NCBI RefSeq assembly: GCF_030269925.1
Contig: NC_085129.1
Span: forward strand, 13,569,501 to 13,633,500
Reading direction: 5' to 3'
DNA length: 64,000 nucleotides
Origin: Bombyx mori
Taxonomy: Eukaryota > Arthropoda > Insecta > Lepidoptera > Bombycidae
Position 1 is the stretch's first letter; each line of letters begins with the position of its first letter. The notes under the pieces were generated by a model. It had not been told where the DNA came from, did no database searches, and worked only from the letters and a program-made list of their open reading frames with translations. Below, one piece after another: positions 41,016 through 53,032 of the stretch. The translations under genes and the position numbers were made by a program.

Positions 41016-41100
41016 TCAAAGCCAAATGAACATATAGCCATCTGACGGTGAGTAGTCATCATCGCCCATGGACATCAGCAAAGCCGATGACACAACCCTT
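41016..41100 (-). repeat. Repeat D copy, reversed, degenerate
   Basis: ATAGCCATCTGACGGTGAGT, AGTCATCATCGCCCATGGAC, ATCAGCAAAGCCGATGACAC is the reverse complement of the repeat D core (GACGTCCATGAGCGATGGTA). Confidence 0.55.
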
Positions 41101-42168
41101 CATTTGGTTATTATTCACTTTTGAATCAATACCCGCTACGGTGCCTAGTTCAAAATGAAGTCCAAATATTATTCATCGGTTTCTACAAATTAAAAAAAAA
41201 GAATGGTTTAGTTTGAAAAATTATTTTGATGCTTTGAAACCAGTACTTGTCATAATACTCCTTGTACACGTCTCACATTTCTTAACACACCCCGGCTTAT
41301 TTACGCAGGTGCACCTCCGCACTGTTCATACAATAGTTCGAAGAACACGTTATTGTTAAAACGTTATTTGAGTTCGAGAATTTCCTTTTGTGGCTTTAAA
41401 AAAGACAACAATTCGGAGAGTGTAATCTGCTGATTTCTTCATTGTTTTTGGACGAAATTCGAGAATGTAAGACGCTTGAGACGTGTCATGATTGTCATAT
41501 AAGTAATTAATGCACGTACAGTAAATTCTAATTGGGATTAAATCGACGATGATAAACACAAAACAGCTATACCATTTAAAAAAGAACCTCCACAAGAAGG
41601 AGTTAATGATTATTTCGAGGCAAAAGTATTGTGAGTTTTGGTTGGGTACAGATACCATTGTGCCTAACTTCGAGTTAAGATGTTTGATATCAGCCTTCCT
41701 TAAATTTTACACATTAAATGCACATGTTCGAATGCTTTTGATATTAATTTATTATAATTTTCCTAGGCACTTTCCCAGATCTCAGTTGTTGCCAAATTAG
41801 TAGAATAAATTCAGATCAGATGAAAAATTTAACAGTATTACACTAAAAACTACAATGTAAGAAGCAAATAAACATTCGTGTTGTGTCAATGCAAATAAAA
41901 TGCAATTTGCGAGTATCACGCAAAACATTTTCTTTTAATAAAAAATTGCAAAACGCAAAATGTGAATTCGAAAATGTCGTCAAAGCAATAAAACAGTTGA
42001 TTTAACAACGCATTTATTTAAATGAATAATGTAATGTGTGAAATAAAATAAATTTATTTATTTATTTTGTATGGACACCCGTGGTTTTTTATTTTACAGG
42101 ACGGTATGAATTTGAATCGAACCACGCATGTGGTTACTCCACGATTCTAGAGCGCACACAAAATAACA
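41101..42168. other. No recognised feature
   Basis: AT-rich sequence. Open frames on both strands around 41356-41800 lack recognisable motifs. Confidence 0.5.
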
Positions 42169-42425
42169 CTGGTGGTGGTAGGACCTCTTGTGAGTCCGCG
42201 CGGGTAGGTACCACCACCCTGCCTATTTCTGCCGTGAAGCGGTAATGCGTTTGGGTTTGAAGGCGGGGCAGCCGTTCTAACTATACTGAGACCTTGGAAC
42301 TTATATCGCAAGGTGGGTGGCGCATTTACGCTGTAGATGTCTATGGGCTCCGGTAACCACTTAACACCAGGTGGGCTGTGAGCTCGTTCAACCATCTAAG
42401 CAATAAAAAAATAAAAAATAAAAAA
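42169..42425 (+). mobile_element. Bm1-type SINE, 5'-truncated
   Basis: Body from CACTGGTGGTGGTAGGACCT to ACCATCTAAGCAATAAAAAA with an A-rich tail; well preserved. Confidence 0.92.
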
Positions 42426-42464
42426 CATAAGTCTACTAACAAGCTAAGACACTTTTTTTTCCTA

Positions 42465-42650
42465 CCTATGCTGATAGCCTTGAGAGGCTATATCAGCGTT
42501 ACTCTAGCATGTAGGTGAGCTCTCGAGGCTCAAAGCGGAGGTCTTGCTAAAACTGGCCCTAGCAAGAGCAGTGCTTCGCAGAATCTACCACTGGATCGGA
42601 AACGCGACGCACTGAGAAGATCCGGGAGAAACTCAGTGGGCTGCGAACTA
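42465..42650 (-). mobile_element. Repeat B copy, near complete
   Basis: Plus-strand T run (42452), CCTACCTATGCTGATAGCCT, GTAGGTGAGCTCTCGAGGCT, CCCTAGCAAGAGCAGTGCTT, CGCAGAATCTACCACTGGAT, ACTGAGAAGATCCGGGAGAA. It starts within 40 bp of the preceding Bm1 tail. Confidence 0.82.
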
Positions 42651-42786
42651 AGACACACAAATAGAACTCGTCATAATTTAATTCATGATTTTGCGCATGC
42701 TGTAGATTTCCTAAGATCACTTGACCCATTCTAAGAAAACACTAGTAAACATTGGTACGCTATACAATTCGCTTACAAATAATATA

Positions 42787-43457
42787 CAGTCAAACCTGGG
42801 TAAGTGAGAACTGGATAAGTGAGAAAACTCTATAAGTGAGAGTAATAGCCAGGACCCGTCATTTTAAGCTCCCAAAGCCTCTATTAGCGAGAAACAGAAA
42901 CCTCTGTAAGAGAGAGTCGTTTTTCCCTCATGGACCTCCGTAAGTGAGACTGCTACTTATCTATACCTCTATAAGCGACAGTCGAGCTTTATTTATTTAT
43001 GTTATTTAGGAAGAATAAATTAAAAAACAAATTATAAATTTAACATCTGCTATTTTATGACTCATTCTTAACTTTTGTGGAACTTCCTTCCATTGTTTTT
43101 TATTGTTTTCTCGTCAATATTGAACCTATTCTATTTCGTGGAACTAAATAACGTTGTTATTTTATCGCATACTTTTCGAATAGACCTGTGTGCCTGTGTA
43201 CCGTCCTGTTTGTCGAACTTACTAAGTTTATCGTTAATCAATTGCGAAGGAAAATTCTGTTCTGCATCATGACAAAACGGAAAATTAAAGTACTCTCTTT
43301 AAGTGATAAAATTAAAATAGTGAATGCGTTTGAATCCGGAAAATCGCGAAATGAAATTCAGAGGGAGCATTAGCGAGAAACTCGGGTTAGTGAGAAACCT
43401 CTATAAGCGAGAATGAGATTGTGCTCCCTTGAACTCTCGCTTATCCAGGTTTGACTG
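42787..43457 (+). mobile_element. Tigger/pogo-like Tc1-mariner deletion derivative
   Basis: CAGTCAAACCTGGGTAAGTG at the left end is mirrored by CTTATCCAGGTTTGACTG at the right, and TA flanks both sides (42785-42786, 43458-43459). That is the Tc1/mariner target rule. The element is 671 bp, far short of a roughly 2-3 kb full element. Inside, a 34-codon start of a transposase remains (43269-43373) before the frame drops into terminal repeat sequence. TAAGTGAGA-type motifs recur beside both ends. Confidence 0.88.
43269..43373 (+). pseudogene. Truncated pogo-family transposase N-terminus
   Basis: MTKRKIKVLSLSDKIKIVNA, FESGKSRNEIQREH, stop. It matches the start of the CENP-B-type helix-turn-helix of pogo/Tigger transposases (K-R-K-x-x-x-L-(S/T)-x-x-x-K-x-x-I-x-x-x-x-x-G-x-S). 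The DDE nuclease domain and the second DNA-binding domain are absent because of the internal deletion. The stop comes from joined terminal sequence (CATTAGCGAG). The product, if made, could bind DNA weakly but not transpose. Confidence 0.75.
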
Positions 43458-44600
43458 TAGTTTGTTATGCGCTTGTAATGAATGGTATTCAATTTTGGTT
43501 CTATTTGAAATGAAGGATAAGTTATACTAGATTCACTACCACCCCAAAAGCGCATTTGATGACTTGAAAGAGTGATAATAGAAAACTGATAAATACTACA
43601 AATTTGGATCTACCTATCTACGCGCGAATCCATATAATCCATCCAGCTCAGTACCTTCTGCCAAAGCTGTAGGTAATATCGAATGAACACAAAATGAATT
43701 ACAAGACACATGATAAAAAAATAGAAATCGGCTGCAAAAAAGAAATGTTACTAACTTTCATTAGGAATACAATTATTCCATATTTTGTATTGGAAACAAG
43801 ATTGCAGTTCCTTCAAGAAGCCTTCGGTTTTACAGGTGACAACCACAAAAGCTCACAGGTTCACAGTCTGCAATATCAACTCCATGGACACCCTCATTGA
43901 TGTTGACAATCGTCGTATCTAATCATTTCGCTGGTCTTTTAAAATGTCCGTCTTCAATTAGTGTCCTTTAATCTAAATATCTATTGATATGATAAAAATT
44001 TAACCAGTTTCTAATCATAGCTGGAGTTTTAACTAAAAGATTTAGCACCAAAACAACTGAAGCCACCTTTACTAACCAGTTAGTAATTAAGGATTAACGA
44101 ATTAAAATTCCAAAATTATAATATATTTGCCTTTCAGAACTTGTTTAAGCAAATCCGGTTAAGTTAATCTAATTGCAAATAACGTTAAGGAATGAAATAT
44201 TATTATCTACTAGACAGTAGCGGATCTAAATGCGTGAGTGATACTTGAAAAATTCTTATAGATCTAGATACAAGTAAACGGCTACATCATTACTGAAATT
44301 TAATTGTAAATATTTTTCCTGAGCATTCATAGTTCAATTGACAATCTAGAATGTTCACTAAAATCGCTGCCAGATTGCTCCAATCTTCATTAGCATACGC
44401 GACTGCTCATGACTTCTCCGATTCATTTTAAGTTTGGTTCAATTTTTATCGCTATTCCAGGGAAAATTTCTCAGTACCTGAATCTACTGTTTAATAAAGA
44501 TTTTTCAACTCGTAATTGAGCTGCAGTTATAGGTATGAAATCCTTGTCGCCACTCATTTTGAGAATGAGTTTTAAGTCCCAGTTTTACAATACAACGTCT
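43458..44600. other. No recognised feature
   Basis: AT-rich sequence without a supported gene. Confidence 0.5.
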
Positions 44601-44617
44601 CCCCCCCCCCCTTCCCC
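44601..44617 (+). repeat. C homopolymer (C11 then TTCCCCC)
   Basis: Eleven consecutive C, then TTCCCCC, just before a reversed Bm1; unusual in this AT-rich setting. Confidence 0.9.
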
Positions 44618-44741
44618 CTTCAAACCGAAACGCATTACTGCTTCACCGCTAAAATAGGCGGGGCGGTGGTACCTACCCGTGCGGACTCACAAGAGGTCCT
44701 ACCACCAGAGTACCGTGTGTCTTATCTTTTAGGCCACGACC
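44618..44741 (-). mobile_element. Bm1 with the head joined to a short body
   Basis: Plus-strand CTTCAAACCGAAACGCATTA to GAGGTCCTACCACCAG is reversed body; it is followed by GTGTCTTATCTTTTAGGCCA, CGACC, the reversed A-box end of the head. About 150 bp between, including the B box, is deleted, and the 3' part is missing. Confidence 0.85.
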
Positions 44742-45839
44742 AACTTCTTTTGTTTACTCGTGGCCATACGATTTGAATAACTAGATTCATATGTGAGGTC
44801 AAAGTTTCAATTATCAAACCACGGACGTCACAATATATCGTGTTCACCTACCATCCGTATTTTCAGATCTAATTTTTCATAGTATACGCCCTCATTTTTT
44901 ACACCAAATTGATTGAAGAGATCTTTTGCGACCGCATCTTACTCAAACTCAAAGCGACTTTATGAATATGGCTCGGTAATATGCATAAGAAGAGATTGTG
45001 TAATTCTATGGATGTGTCCTTTGTTTCACAAGGGGACCCATTTACACTTTGTCCCTTGTTTATTAGATAATTCTCTCCAATTTAGGACACGACTACCGGG
45101 ATTGGTCATGTGAGGAAATTGCCAATATTAAGGCATTTACGTGATAATTTTACGACTTCTTGTATGAGTTTTATACTCACCACATATTAACAGAGAGCAG
45201 TTTGACATTGGCTTGGCTTGGCTTGCATTTTTGGTGTCTGGAGTCTGTGACCTACGAAGCTAAACCTGAGCCTGACATATCTATATACTATCAATTAGAC
45301 GAAAACTCAATTCCTCATTGACGTTGAGTCGCTACCGAAGACTTTTAAAGAAAATTTGACTAGCGATAGTTTAAATTAAAATCAATTTTAAAGTTTTTAA
45401 TAGCTAACAAGAGTAAAAGACACTATTCTGCCAGTATGAAAGCCACTATATAATAATAAAATATAAAATACTTCTATTTCCTATCTTCAGATGTGTGGTA
45501 TCACATTGTAATATCTATTAGTTCCATTTATCTGTAAATTACCTATCTAAAGCGATTAAAAACATGGCATACTAAATATCGCTGCATATCTTTAGATATA
45601 GGAGCAGTTTCCATCGAATCAGCATAACAACTGTGAAGAACAGGTGGCTAATGGGACACTGGCGAATTAAATTTTAATATTCTAACACCACCTTAGCGTT
45701 GATGTTATTGCTAAACATATATACTATATGTGAAATGTACTTAATTATTCACAAAATAAATAAAATATAAATCGTAAAATTTAGGCATTTATCGAAAATA
45801 ACCGTCAAAGAATTGATAATGCATTATTTATATAATATA
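44742..45839. other. No recognised feature
   Basis: AT-rich sequence. A GGCTTGGCTTGGCTTGC micro-repeat is at about 45209-45226. Confidence 0.5.
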
Positions 45840-46075
45840 CTAGCTAACCTGGCAGACTTCGTAGTGCCTCAATCGATAAATAAAATACCTAAACTTTTGT
45901 ATAAAATAAACATAAAGCAAACAAAAGGAATTCATATTTATCTACCTTTTAAACCTTCTCTGGACTTCCACAAATAATTCAAAACCAAAATTAGCCAAAT
46001 CGGTCCAGCCGTTCTCGAGTTTTAGCGATACTAACGAACAGCAATTCATTTTTATATAATATATTATTATATAGA
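45840..46075 (-). mobile_element. HelB Helitron with internal deletion
   Basis: Plus-strand CTAGCTAACCTGGCAGACTT at the left and CATTTTTATATAATATATTA, TTATATAGA at the right; flanks A (45839) and T (46076) fit A^T insertion. About 55 bp are missing compared with 27570 (the GTGTCCCCC segment). Confidence 0.86.
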
Positions 46076-47382
46076 TTACGTGGTATTTGTTTTATTCGAC
46101 TTGCTGTTGCGAAAGCTCTGGGACCGGTTCTTAATTATAGAATACCTACCTATTTATCTTAGTTCTAATTTTACTTCTAAGCAATCTTTCTTAATTAATA
46201 ATCTTTAAATTCGCTTTATGTGATAAGATACGCTTTCGGTATTATAATTCCTAGTGAGATACGAAATTAATATTTGTGTGTTTATTTGTTCGTTCTGTGG
46301 TTTCGCCAATTGTTTAACCGTTAATCTTGAAACTGGATTGTTATCATCGAAATTTGAAGGATATAGTACCATACCATATAGGTATGATACTATAACCGTA
46401 TAGGACCAGTACCATAATCTTGTTATAGTACCATCAATGCATCGTTAACTTAATTTACCCTTCACATCACTATTTTCTGTCAACTTAATCATGCATAGCC
46501 AGCTCAGCTTACATCCAGCTCATACTCTACGTATATCAGATATATTCCTAATACAAAAAAAAAAAAAAAAAAAAAATCGATATTCTAAGTAGGTAATTTA
46601 ATCCTTAATCAATACAATCACATTTTTAATACACTACTAATTTTGATTTCATTTAGTTGCCAATATTTAAAGCTCAAAATCGCGGTAACGATTTAAATAC
46701 TAGAGTTTATAAATTAGCTAACCGTAAAAGCTTGCAACAAGACGTTATCGTACAAAAGTGTTATTTTAAAAGCGGTATTAAGTTTTGGTAATATTAAGCT
46801 TGCAGCGATAAAGTTCTTCAAAATTTTTTTTTTTAAAACACTCATCGTGGATTACATTTGAAAGCAGCCCGGGCGGCGTCCAATGGGTTTCGATGAGTGG
46901 GGAGTTTATTCCTTATAATTAAAGAGGGGCACAACGCAACATTGATTATTCTCACCAGTTAGTAACAAAACGATTACATAGGTAAGTTAAATACACCACT
47001 ATCCCGTCATGGGTAAGCGAAAAGATATCTGGGCAAAGCGCGAACCTTCAATCCCAAATAAACAACACCACTGCATACCAAAAGAACCACCGAAAATAAA
47101 TTAACACATTAAGACAACGCAACAAAACTAAAGGATTATTAATTTGAAGTTTTGCGTAATAACTTATATGCCGAGTTATATTTTGAAACTTACTTACATT
47201 TCGACCGTATGCAAGTCTTTTAATGCATTAAATATAATTTTCCTGTAACTAGAAACGAGCGCACAGTTGATAATGTTACCGTTACTTCTTAGATCGTGTG
47301 CAGGTAACATAATAGTATGTACATAGCGTTATTTCTTAAGGCACCCATCTCAGCCACGGCTCAAGATACATATCTATATATA
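46076..47382. other. No gene; local inverted repeats and A21 run
   Basis: 46362-46394 contains TATAGTACCATACC and GGTATGATACTATA (one mismatch). Related GTACCAT words recur to 46432. An A run of about 21 is at 46556-46576. No supported gene. Confidence 0.5.
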
Positions 47383-47646
47383 TCTATATTTATAAAAATG
47401 AATTGCTGTTCGTTAGTCTCGCTAAAACTCACGAACGGCTGGACCGATTTGGCTAATTTTGGTCTTAAATTATTTGTGGAAGTCCGGAGAAGGTTTAAAA
47501 GGTAGATACATAGAACAATTTTGTTTTTCCTTTGATGTGTCCCCCGTCGGACGGATTCCTTTTGTTTGTTTCAAGTTCATTTTATACAAAAATTTAGGTC
47601 TTTTATTTATCGATTGAGGCACTACGAAGTCTGCTGGGTCAGCTAG
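47383..47646 (+). mobile_element. HelB Helitron with short deletion
   Basis: Starts TCTATATTTATAAAAATGAA and ends CTGCTGGGTCAGCTAG before T. About 25 bp are lost after GGTAGATACATAGAACAATT compared with 27570. An extra TCTATATATA duplicate precedes it (47372). Confidence 0.87.
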
Positions 47647-48318
47647 TATATATATAATATAGTTAAATATATAAACCAGAGACAGTATTGATATCATTTT
47701 TTTTAAAGTATAATAATTTATTTATCTAACTTTACTCGCAAGGACGCCGTAAAGGAATTTCGATATTTAGTAAATGTCCATAAATTCAAACGAGTTGAAG
47801 TACAATAATTGAGTAAGAACCATTTTCAGTCCAATGATATTTTATTCAAAAGAATAAAAAAGGCAATGGAATGTAAAGTGTTTTCAACGAATTTACGAGT
47901 ACTTGAATATCTTATGAGATATAAATACGAGAAAGATTTTTTAAATTTAGAGGTAACTGAAATCTCAAAAAATATATACATATTTTATATTTATAAAATC
48001 AATTCCAGAAAATAAAGTTATAACAAGAATAAGGCCCTTAATGAGTGATCTAGTGGTACGATTCATTTAACTAGACTAATGTCATACAACAACAAAAAAA
48101 CATTGTACATTGACTTTGAATGGAAACCGCTATTAATATGTGAATATCGTGCCGTTTATGTTCGTATTGATCTTCATAAATCAATCAAACTATTATAAAG
48201 GTTGGTTTTAGTTGAAAAAAATAATAATAATAATGAACACGATCTTGTATTTTTTTTACTCAAATTGTGCAGCTAATGGACGCGATACATTATTGATTTA
48301 TGAACTTACCTCTTTTAA
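47647..48318. other. No recognised feature
   Basis: AT-rich sequence. The plus-strand frame 47809-48015 is Lys/Ile-rich with no motif. Confidence 0.45.
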
Positions 48319-48738
48319 TCTATATATTAATACGTGAAGCAAAAACTTTGTATCCGTTTTTACGAAAATTGCGCGGACGGAGGAGTATGAAATTTTCTAC
48401 ACTTATAGAGAATATAGAGAAGAACTGCACAATGCTAATATTTTTTTAAAATAATGCATAAAAGATACATTAAATCAATAAACAAAACATTACACACTCT
48501 ACATACCATGTATTTGACGCACACACGCATGCATACTATTTATTGTCAAACTTTTGTTCTTGACGTCTGTGGTCAAATTGAGAATAGATTAAATATTGTT
48601 TGTCTTTATAAATATTTTTTTATAGTGTACCCTTGGCGAAATTTGTGATTATAAAAGTATAAAATACAATCATAATAGTGTACAAACTTACAATTCCAAT
48701 TAATTATAGTCGAATTTCGACTACTGCGGGACCTCTAG
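48319..48738 (+). mobile_element. HelC Helitron, complete
   Basis: Starts TCTATATATTAATACGTGAA after A and ends TTCGACTACTGCGGGACCTC, TAG before T. The terminal hairpin is intact. 420 bp. Confidence 0.9.
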
Positions 48739-48812
48739 TTGATATAAATTCAGGTACAGTTTTATACTAGACAATCGAATTATAAGGTTCGCCGATGCAG
48801 GACATCGATCGC

Positions 48813-48838
48813 ATTGTGAGTCCGCGCGGGTAGGTACC
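48813..48838 (+). mobile_element. Bm1 micro-fragment
   Basis: ATTGTGAGTCCGCGCGGGTA, GGTACC is Bm1, and it starts at the same internal Bm1 position as the copy at 48998. Confidence 0.7.
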
Positions 48839-48899
48839 TCTCTAACACAATATGTTCTAGTTTGAAAGGTCTTACAGACAATCCTACAAAGATCTCGAT

Positions 48900-48997
48900 C
48901 TCATTCTCATAGTGGCAATCAGATTATAATGCCAATACACTCCAAGGACTGCCCAGATGGACAGCATTTAAAAGGGGTAAACAAAAGCTCAGCAAGC
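48900..48997 (+). repeat. 98-bp direct repeat, left copy
   Basis: CTCATTCTCATAGTGGCAAT to AAAGCTCAGCAAGC. It matches 49235-49332 with about seven differences. Confidence 0.9.
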
Positions 48998-49230
48998 TCT
49001 TGTGAGTCCGCGCGGGTAGGTACCACCACCCTGCCTATTTCTACCGTGAAGCAGTAATGCGTTTCGATTTGAAGGGTGGGGCAGCCGTTGTAACTATACT
49101 GAGACCTTAGAGCTTATATCGCAAGGATGGTGGCGCATTTACGTTGTAGATGTCTATGGGCCCCAGTAACCACTTAACACCAGGTGAGCTCGTCCAACCA
49201 TCTAAGCAATAAAAAATAAAAAATAAATTT
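48998..49230 (+). mobile_element. Bm1-type SINE between long direct repeats
   Basis: Begins TCTTGTGAGTCCGCGCGGG, directly after the left 98-bp repeat, and ends ACCATCTAAGCAATAAAAAA with a short A/T tail, directly before the right repeat. The piece 'gtgggct' near the 3' end is lost. Confidence 0.9.
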
Positions 49231-49234
49231 CGGC

Positions 49235-49332
49235 CTCATTCTCATAGTGGCGATCAGATTATAATTCCAATAGACTCCAAGGACTGCTCAGATGGACAGC
49301 ATTGAAAAGGGGTAACCAAAAGCTCAGCAAGC
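49235..49332 (+). repeat. 98-bp direct repeat, right copy
   Basis: CTCATTCTCATAGTGGCGAT to AAAGCTCAGCAAGC; partner of 48900-48997. Confidence 0.9.
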
Positions 49333-49475
49333 CTTATGACTTCACCTTATGTGAAGGTTTTTAAATTAAACATTGTAAAAATACAGTATCCTGTTTGTTT
49401 CGAATGAATATAAATTCTTACCATAAACAGAAACATCATGTTCAGGATACTCGTAATATTCAAGACCTCAAGTTC

Positions 49476-49708
49476 GTTAGCCTGTTCGGAATGTTTCTCA
49501 CAAAACGATCGATAATACAAATACATATATACATACATATTTATTGAGCCGAATTCTATGGGGGTTCATAACTCGCATTCTCAAAGTCGTTAGCCTGTTT
49601 GGAATGATTTTTCTCACAAAACGTATAATATCAAAACAATCGCTAATACAAATACATAGGCCCATTTTTATTGAACAGAATTCCCTAGGCTTCATAATTC
49701 GCATTTTT
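49476..49708 (+). repeat. Two-unit imperfect tandem repeat, 113-bp period
   Basis: GTTAGCCTGTTCGGAATG (49476) recurs as GTTAGCCTGTTTGGAATG (49589). The order CTCACAAAACG, AATACAAATACATA, TTTATTGA, GAATTC and TTCATAA(C/T)TCGCATT is kept in both. Small indels separate the units. Confidence 0.85.
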
Positions 49709-51097
49709 ATTACGTACAAAAAAACCCCATTAACAAAGATATAAAATAATCCAATAAGCCGAAAGCGACCATGTAGAAACATCAAAGAGTAGTACACCGA
49801 ACTGATACTGAGTCCCATATTAATTAGCTAATTAAAATACCTCCGTTATTCTAAAAATACTCACATTTATTTAAGAAAACACCTCATTAGTTACAAACGC
49901 ATATTTCAAATTCAAAACAATGTTTGTCCCCATAAATACTCTCTGATTTTTATTGGTCTGTGCCACTCATAAAACCTAATCAGGGTTGACAACTTTAAAA
50001 TATATATTATAAAAAAATCTAAAATAACAGTTGTTTCATTGCTATCAAGCTCAATAAATACTTAAACTTGCTGTCTCCAAAAAGTTATTAATATTAAAAC
50101 TGTTATTTAAAAAAAAATATTATAAAATGAAGTGCCATGCTGATTTCATTTTACTCTCATACTGATGATAAAACCCTAGCTTCATATTATTTATTTAATT
50201 TTTTTTTACCAATTATACTTTATTCTCCTTATTGAACGTTTGCATTCTATTATTTTTAACTTCTATTATTTCAAGTTCTGCCAACCAGTCTCTTGTGTCA
50301 CTATGTCCGTCCCGTAATTATTATAGTGGAGTAGAATCTGGAAATAAAATAAATGTTCCAAAAAAGTAAAGTAATCATTGAATTAAAAAAAAAAAGTTCG
50401 TCCGTATGCTTCATTCGACAACCCTAAACTGCACGGCAAAACTTAGCCACTATTAAGGTGCTCTACATTCTGAACTTCTAAGTTCGCCTAAGCGGGTGAC
50501 CATCGCAAGCGATTAACGAAATGTGTCCAATTAAACTATTGCATATAGAAAAAAAGGATGGTAACCCTAACAACGATATTTTGCCCTTGTCAATTCTTTT
50601 TGTAGTCGACTTTGCTGTCACCTGTTTTATAACCCTCTCCTTGAGTTACGGCCAGTCGACCTGATACCGAGCGAAGAAATAATTAACGCATTTAAAATTC
50701 GACGAAAAAAAAAACGTATGCCCAAGAGACGTTTTAAAATATTCGAGTCGCTTATAATATTTTAAATGCTATGAAAGAAATTTGTATTTTAATTTCATGC
50801 AGACATTGGTCAGTATTTATAGAGAATTGATGCATCCCTGTGTAGCAGCAGAACTACATTACATGTGGTATGATGGTAATTAACATTGCTTAAGAGATTC
50901 TGTAATTATTTAACGATTCACTATTCTATCTAGCATGTTCTATTCTTGAGAGAAACGATTTATGGTATAAGCGTTCATCTTTCCATTCCTGTAGATTGGA
51001 AGATGAACTCACGACCAACCTGAAGCCAATTGCTTTAAGCCAATTTGAAAAATTTGGTCAAAGTCTTAATTTTATTATGGCTATTGGACACATCGAA
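49709..51097. other. No recognised gene
   Basis: AT-rich. A less AT-rich part, 50400-50680, contains CTAAGTTCGCCTAAGCGGGTG and GAGTTACGGCCAGTCGACC but no convincing frame or repeat. Confidence 0.45.
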
Positions 51098-51264
51098 TAG
51101 ACAATGTGAATGCGCCACCCACCTTGAGATATGTTATAAGATTTCAGTATAGTTACAACAGTTGCCCTACCCTTCAGACCGAAACGCATTACTGCTTCAC
51201 GGCAGAAATAGGCAGGGTGGTGGTACCTACCCGCGCGGACTCACAAGAGGTCCTACCACCAGTA
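51098..51264 (-). mobile_element. Bm1 fragment, 3' end missing
   Basis: Plus-strand AATGCGCCACCCACCTTGAG to GAGGTCCTACCACCAGTA is reversed Bm1 body; the last 80 bp and the polyA are missing. Confidence 0.88.
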
Positions 51265-51940
51265 ATAAATTTGCATTAGGCACTCGTTCATAAAAACAGT
51301 AATATTAGTACTCAATTAGGTTGACACTTAGCATACTGATAATAGTGAATAATATAATTTAGATTAGATTAGAAACGTGTCCCACAACGTGCAAGAAATG
51401 AGAGTCAGCAAATGTAATTTCTTGTTCATGAATAATGCAAACTTAATATACTACATATGCCGCACGGTTTCACCAACTTTAAAATTGTTACATTTACACG
51501 AAAGAAAGATTTACTTGTGTCCAACCTCTGGCCCTTAAACTACCATCTCTATTGAAACGGTAACCATGGAAACTTGATATACACATGCGTTGCTATTATT
51601 TACGCGATGACAGATGGAGAGGCCATTCTGGATTGGGTTGGCATATAAAATCCGTTCTGAACATCCAACATCGTAAAAGAAGTATCTATGCCAAATTCAA
51701 AGTATACTAGTTCGGTTTGGTTTTCAAAAGAACAAAGGTAACAAAAAAATTCAATCTTCCAAAAACTTTTGAGTGACGTTTCAATAAGCAAACATACCGA
51801 GAAAATCGGTGACTTGGAAGTGGCACTTCGGAAAGTTAGGTAAGTTAGTTAAGTCTTTAAACATAACCGTTAAATCGTACGAACTTCGTATAAATAAAAC
51901 TTGAATGGTAACAGTAGTTGAACGAACCATTTCTAATTTA
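51265..51940. other. No recognised feature
   Basis: AT-rich sequence only. Confidence 0.5.
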
Positions 51941-52270
51941 CTAGAGGTCCCGCAGTAGTCGAAATTCGACTATAATTAATAGAAATTGTAAGTTTGTACA
52001 CTATTATGATTGTATTTTATACTTTTATAATCACAAATTTCGCCATGGCTACACTATAAAAAAATATTAATAAAGACAAACAATATTTAATCTATTCTCA
52101 ATTTGACCACAGACGTCAAGAACAAAAGTTTGACAATAAATAGTATGCATGCGTGTGTGCGTCAAAATGGTATGTTGTGTGTGTAATGTTTTCTTTTTTC
52201 ATACTCCTCCGTCCGCGCAATTTTCGTAAAAAGGGATACAAAGTTTTTGCTTCACGTATTAATATATAGA
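51941..52270 (-). mobile_element. HelC Helitron, shortened but with both ends
   Basis: Plus-strand CTAGAGGTCCCGCAGTAGTC at the left and CTTCACGTATTAATATATAG, A at the right, flanked by A and T. About 90-115 bp of the interior next to the 5' end are missing. Confidence 0.87.
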
Positions 52271-53032
52271 TATAGCGTTTTACTAGCTTCTCGTTACTAA
52301 CTTTCATACAAATATGTGTTCTACCTACGAAGGCTGCTAGCAAGAAATACATGCACAGCGCAATTCAAATATGATAATTTCAATACAATGTCTCAAAATG
52401 CAAAACACCGTGCCCACAACAAATCGCGAACCTATGAAATTACAATAACTTCACACACAATCGTCGTGTTTTCTTTATACAGAACAGGAAGACCTAATAA
52501 TACCCGTCCAGTCACTAGGGAAGCGACGCATCCAATTTTTATCGATATCGACAATTCTCGATCAACGGGAAACCTCTTTTCGTGAAACCGTTTCAACGCT
52601 TCTTAAATGGAAATGGAAATAAAGTGTCGGATCTTAATGTCTAACTTGCTGAAGCACGCTCGACGTTTTCACGTAGACAAGCCCCGCATGCAGTTATCAA
52701 CTTGAGTTATGAAAACGTTAATACAGCTAAATATGGTATTTTAATACGCCATATACATGACAACGCGATCGAAGAGAAAGGCGAAGCGTGTACCAAATAA
52801 TAATTGATTAAAATTAAGGAACATTATTTAAAAAAAATATATTTTATTTATTTACGCGATAATAGTGATATGACTTAAATATTTAAATGTCATGTCAAAT
52901 AAAAGATACATTAAGAATTTATGTAATCAGAAATATGTAATATTTTCTTTTAGTTCCTTCTTTGCGTTATATTTATAATGTTGCCTTTGTATTTATAATG
53001 TTGTAGGAACGGTTGTACGAGCACACAGTCCA
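52271..53032. other. No recognised feature
   Basis: The plus-strand frame 52316-52585 has no recognised domain. The rest is AT-rich. Confidence 0.45.

Noticed and set aside
49498..49818. 106-codon gene (-)
   Set aside because: The frame translates an AT-rich 113-bp tandem duplication and shows no domain.
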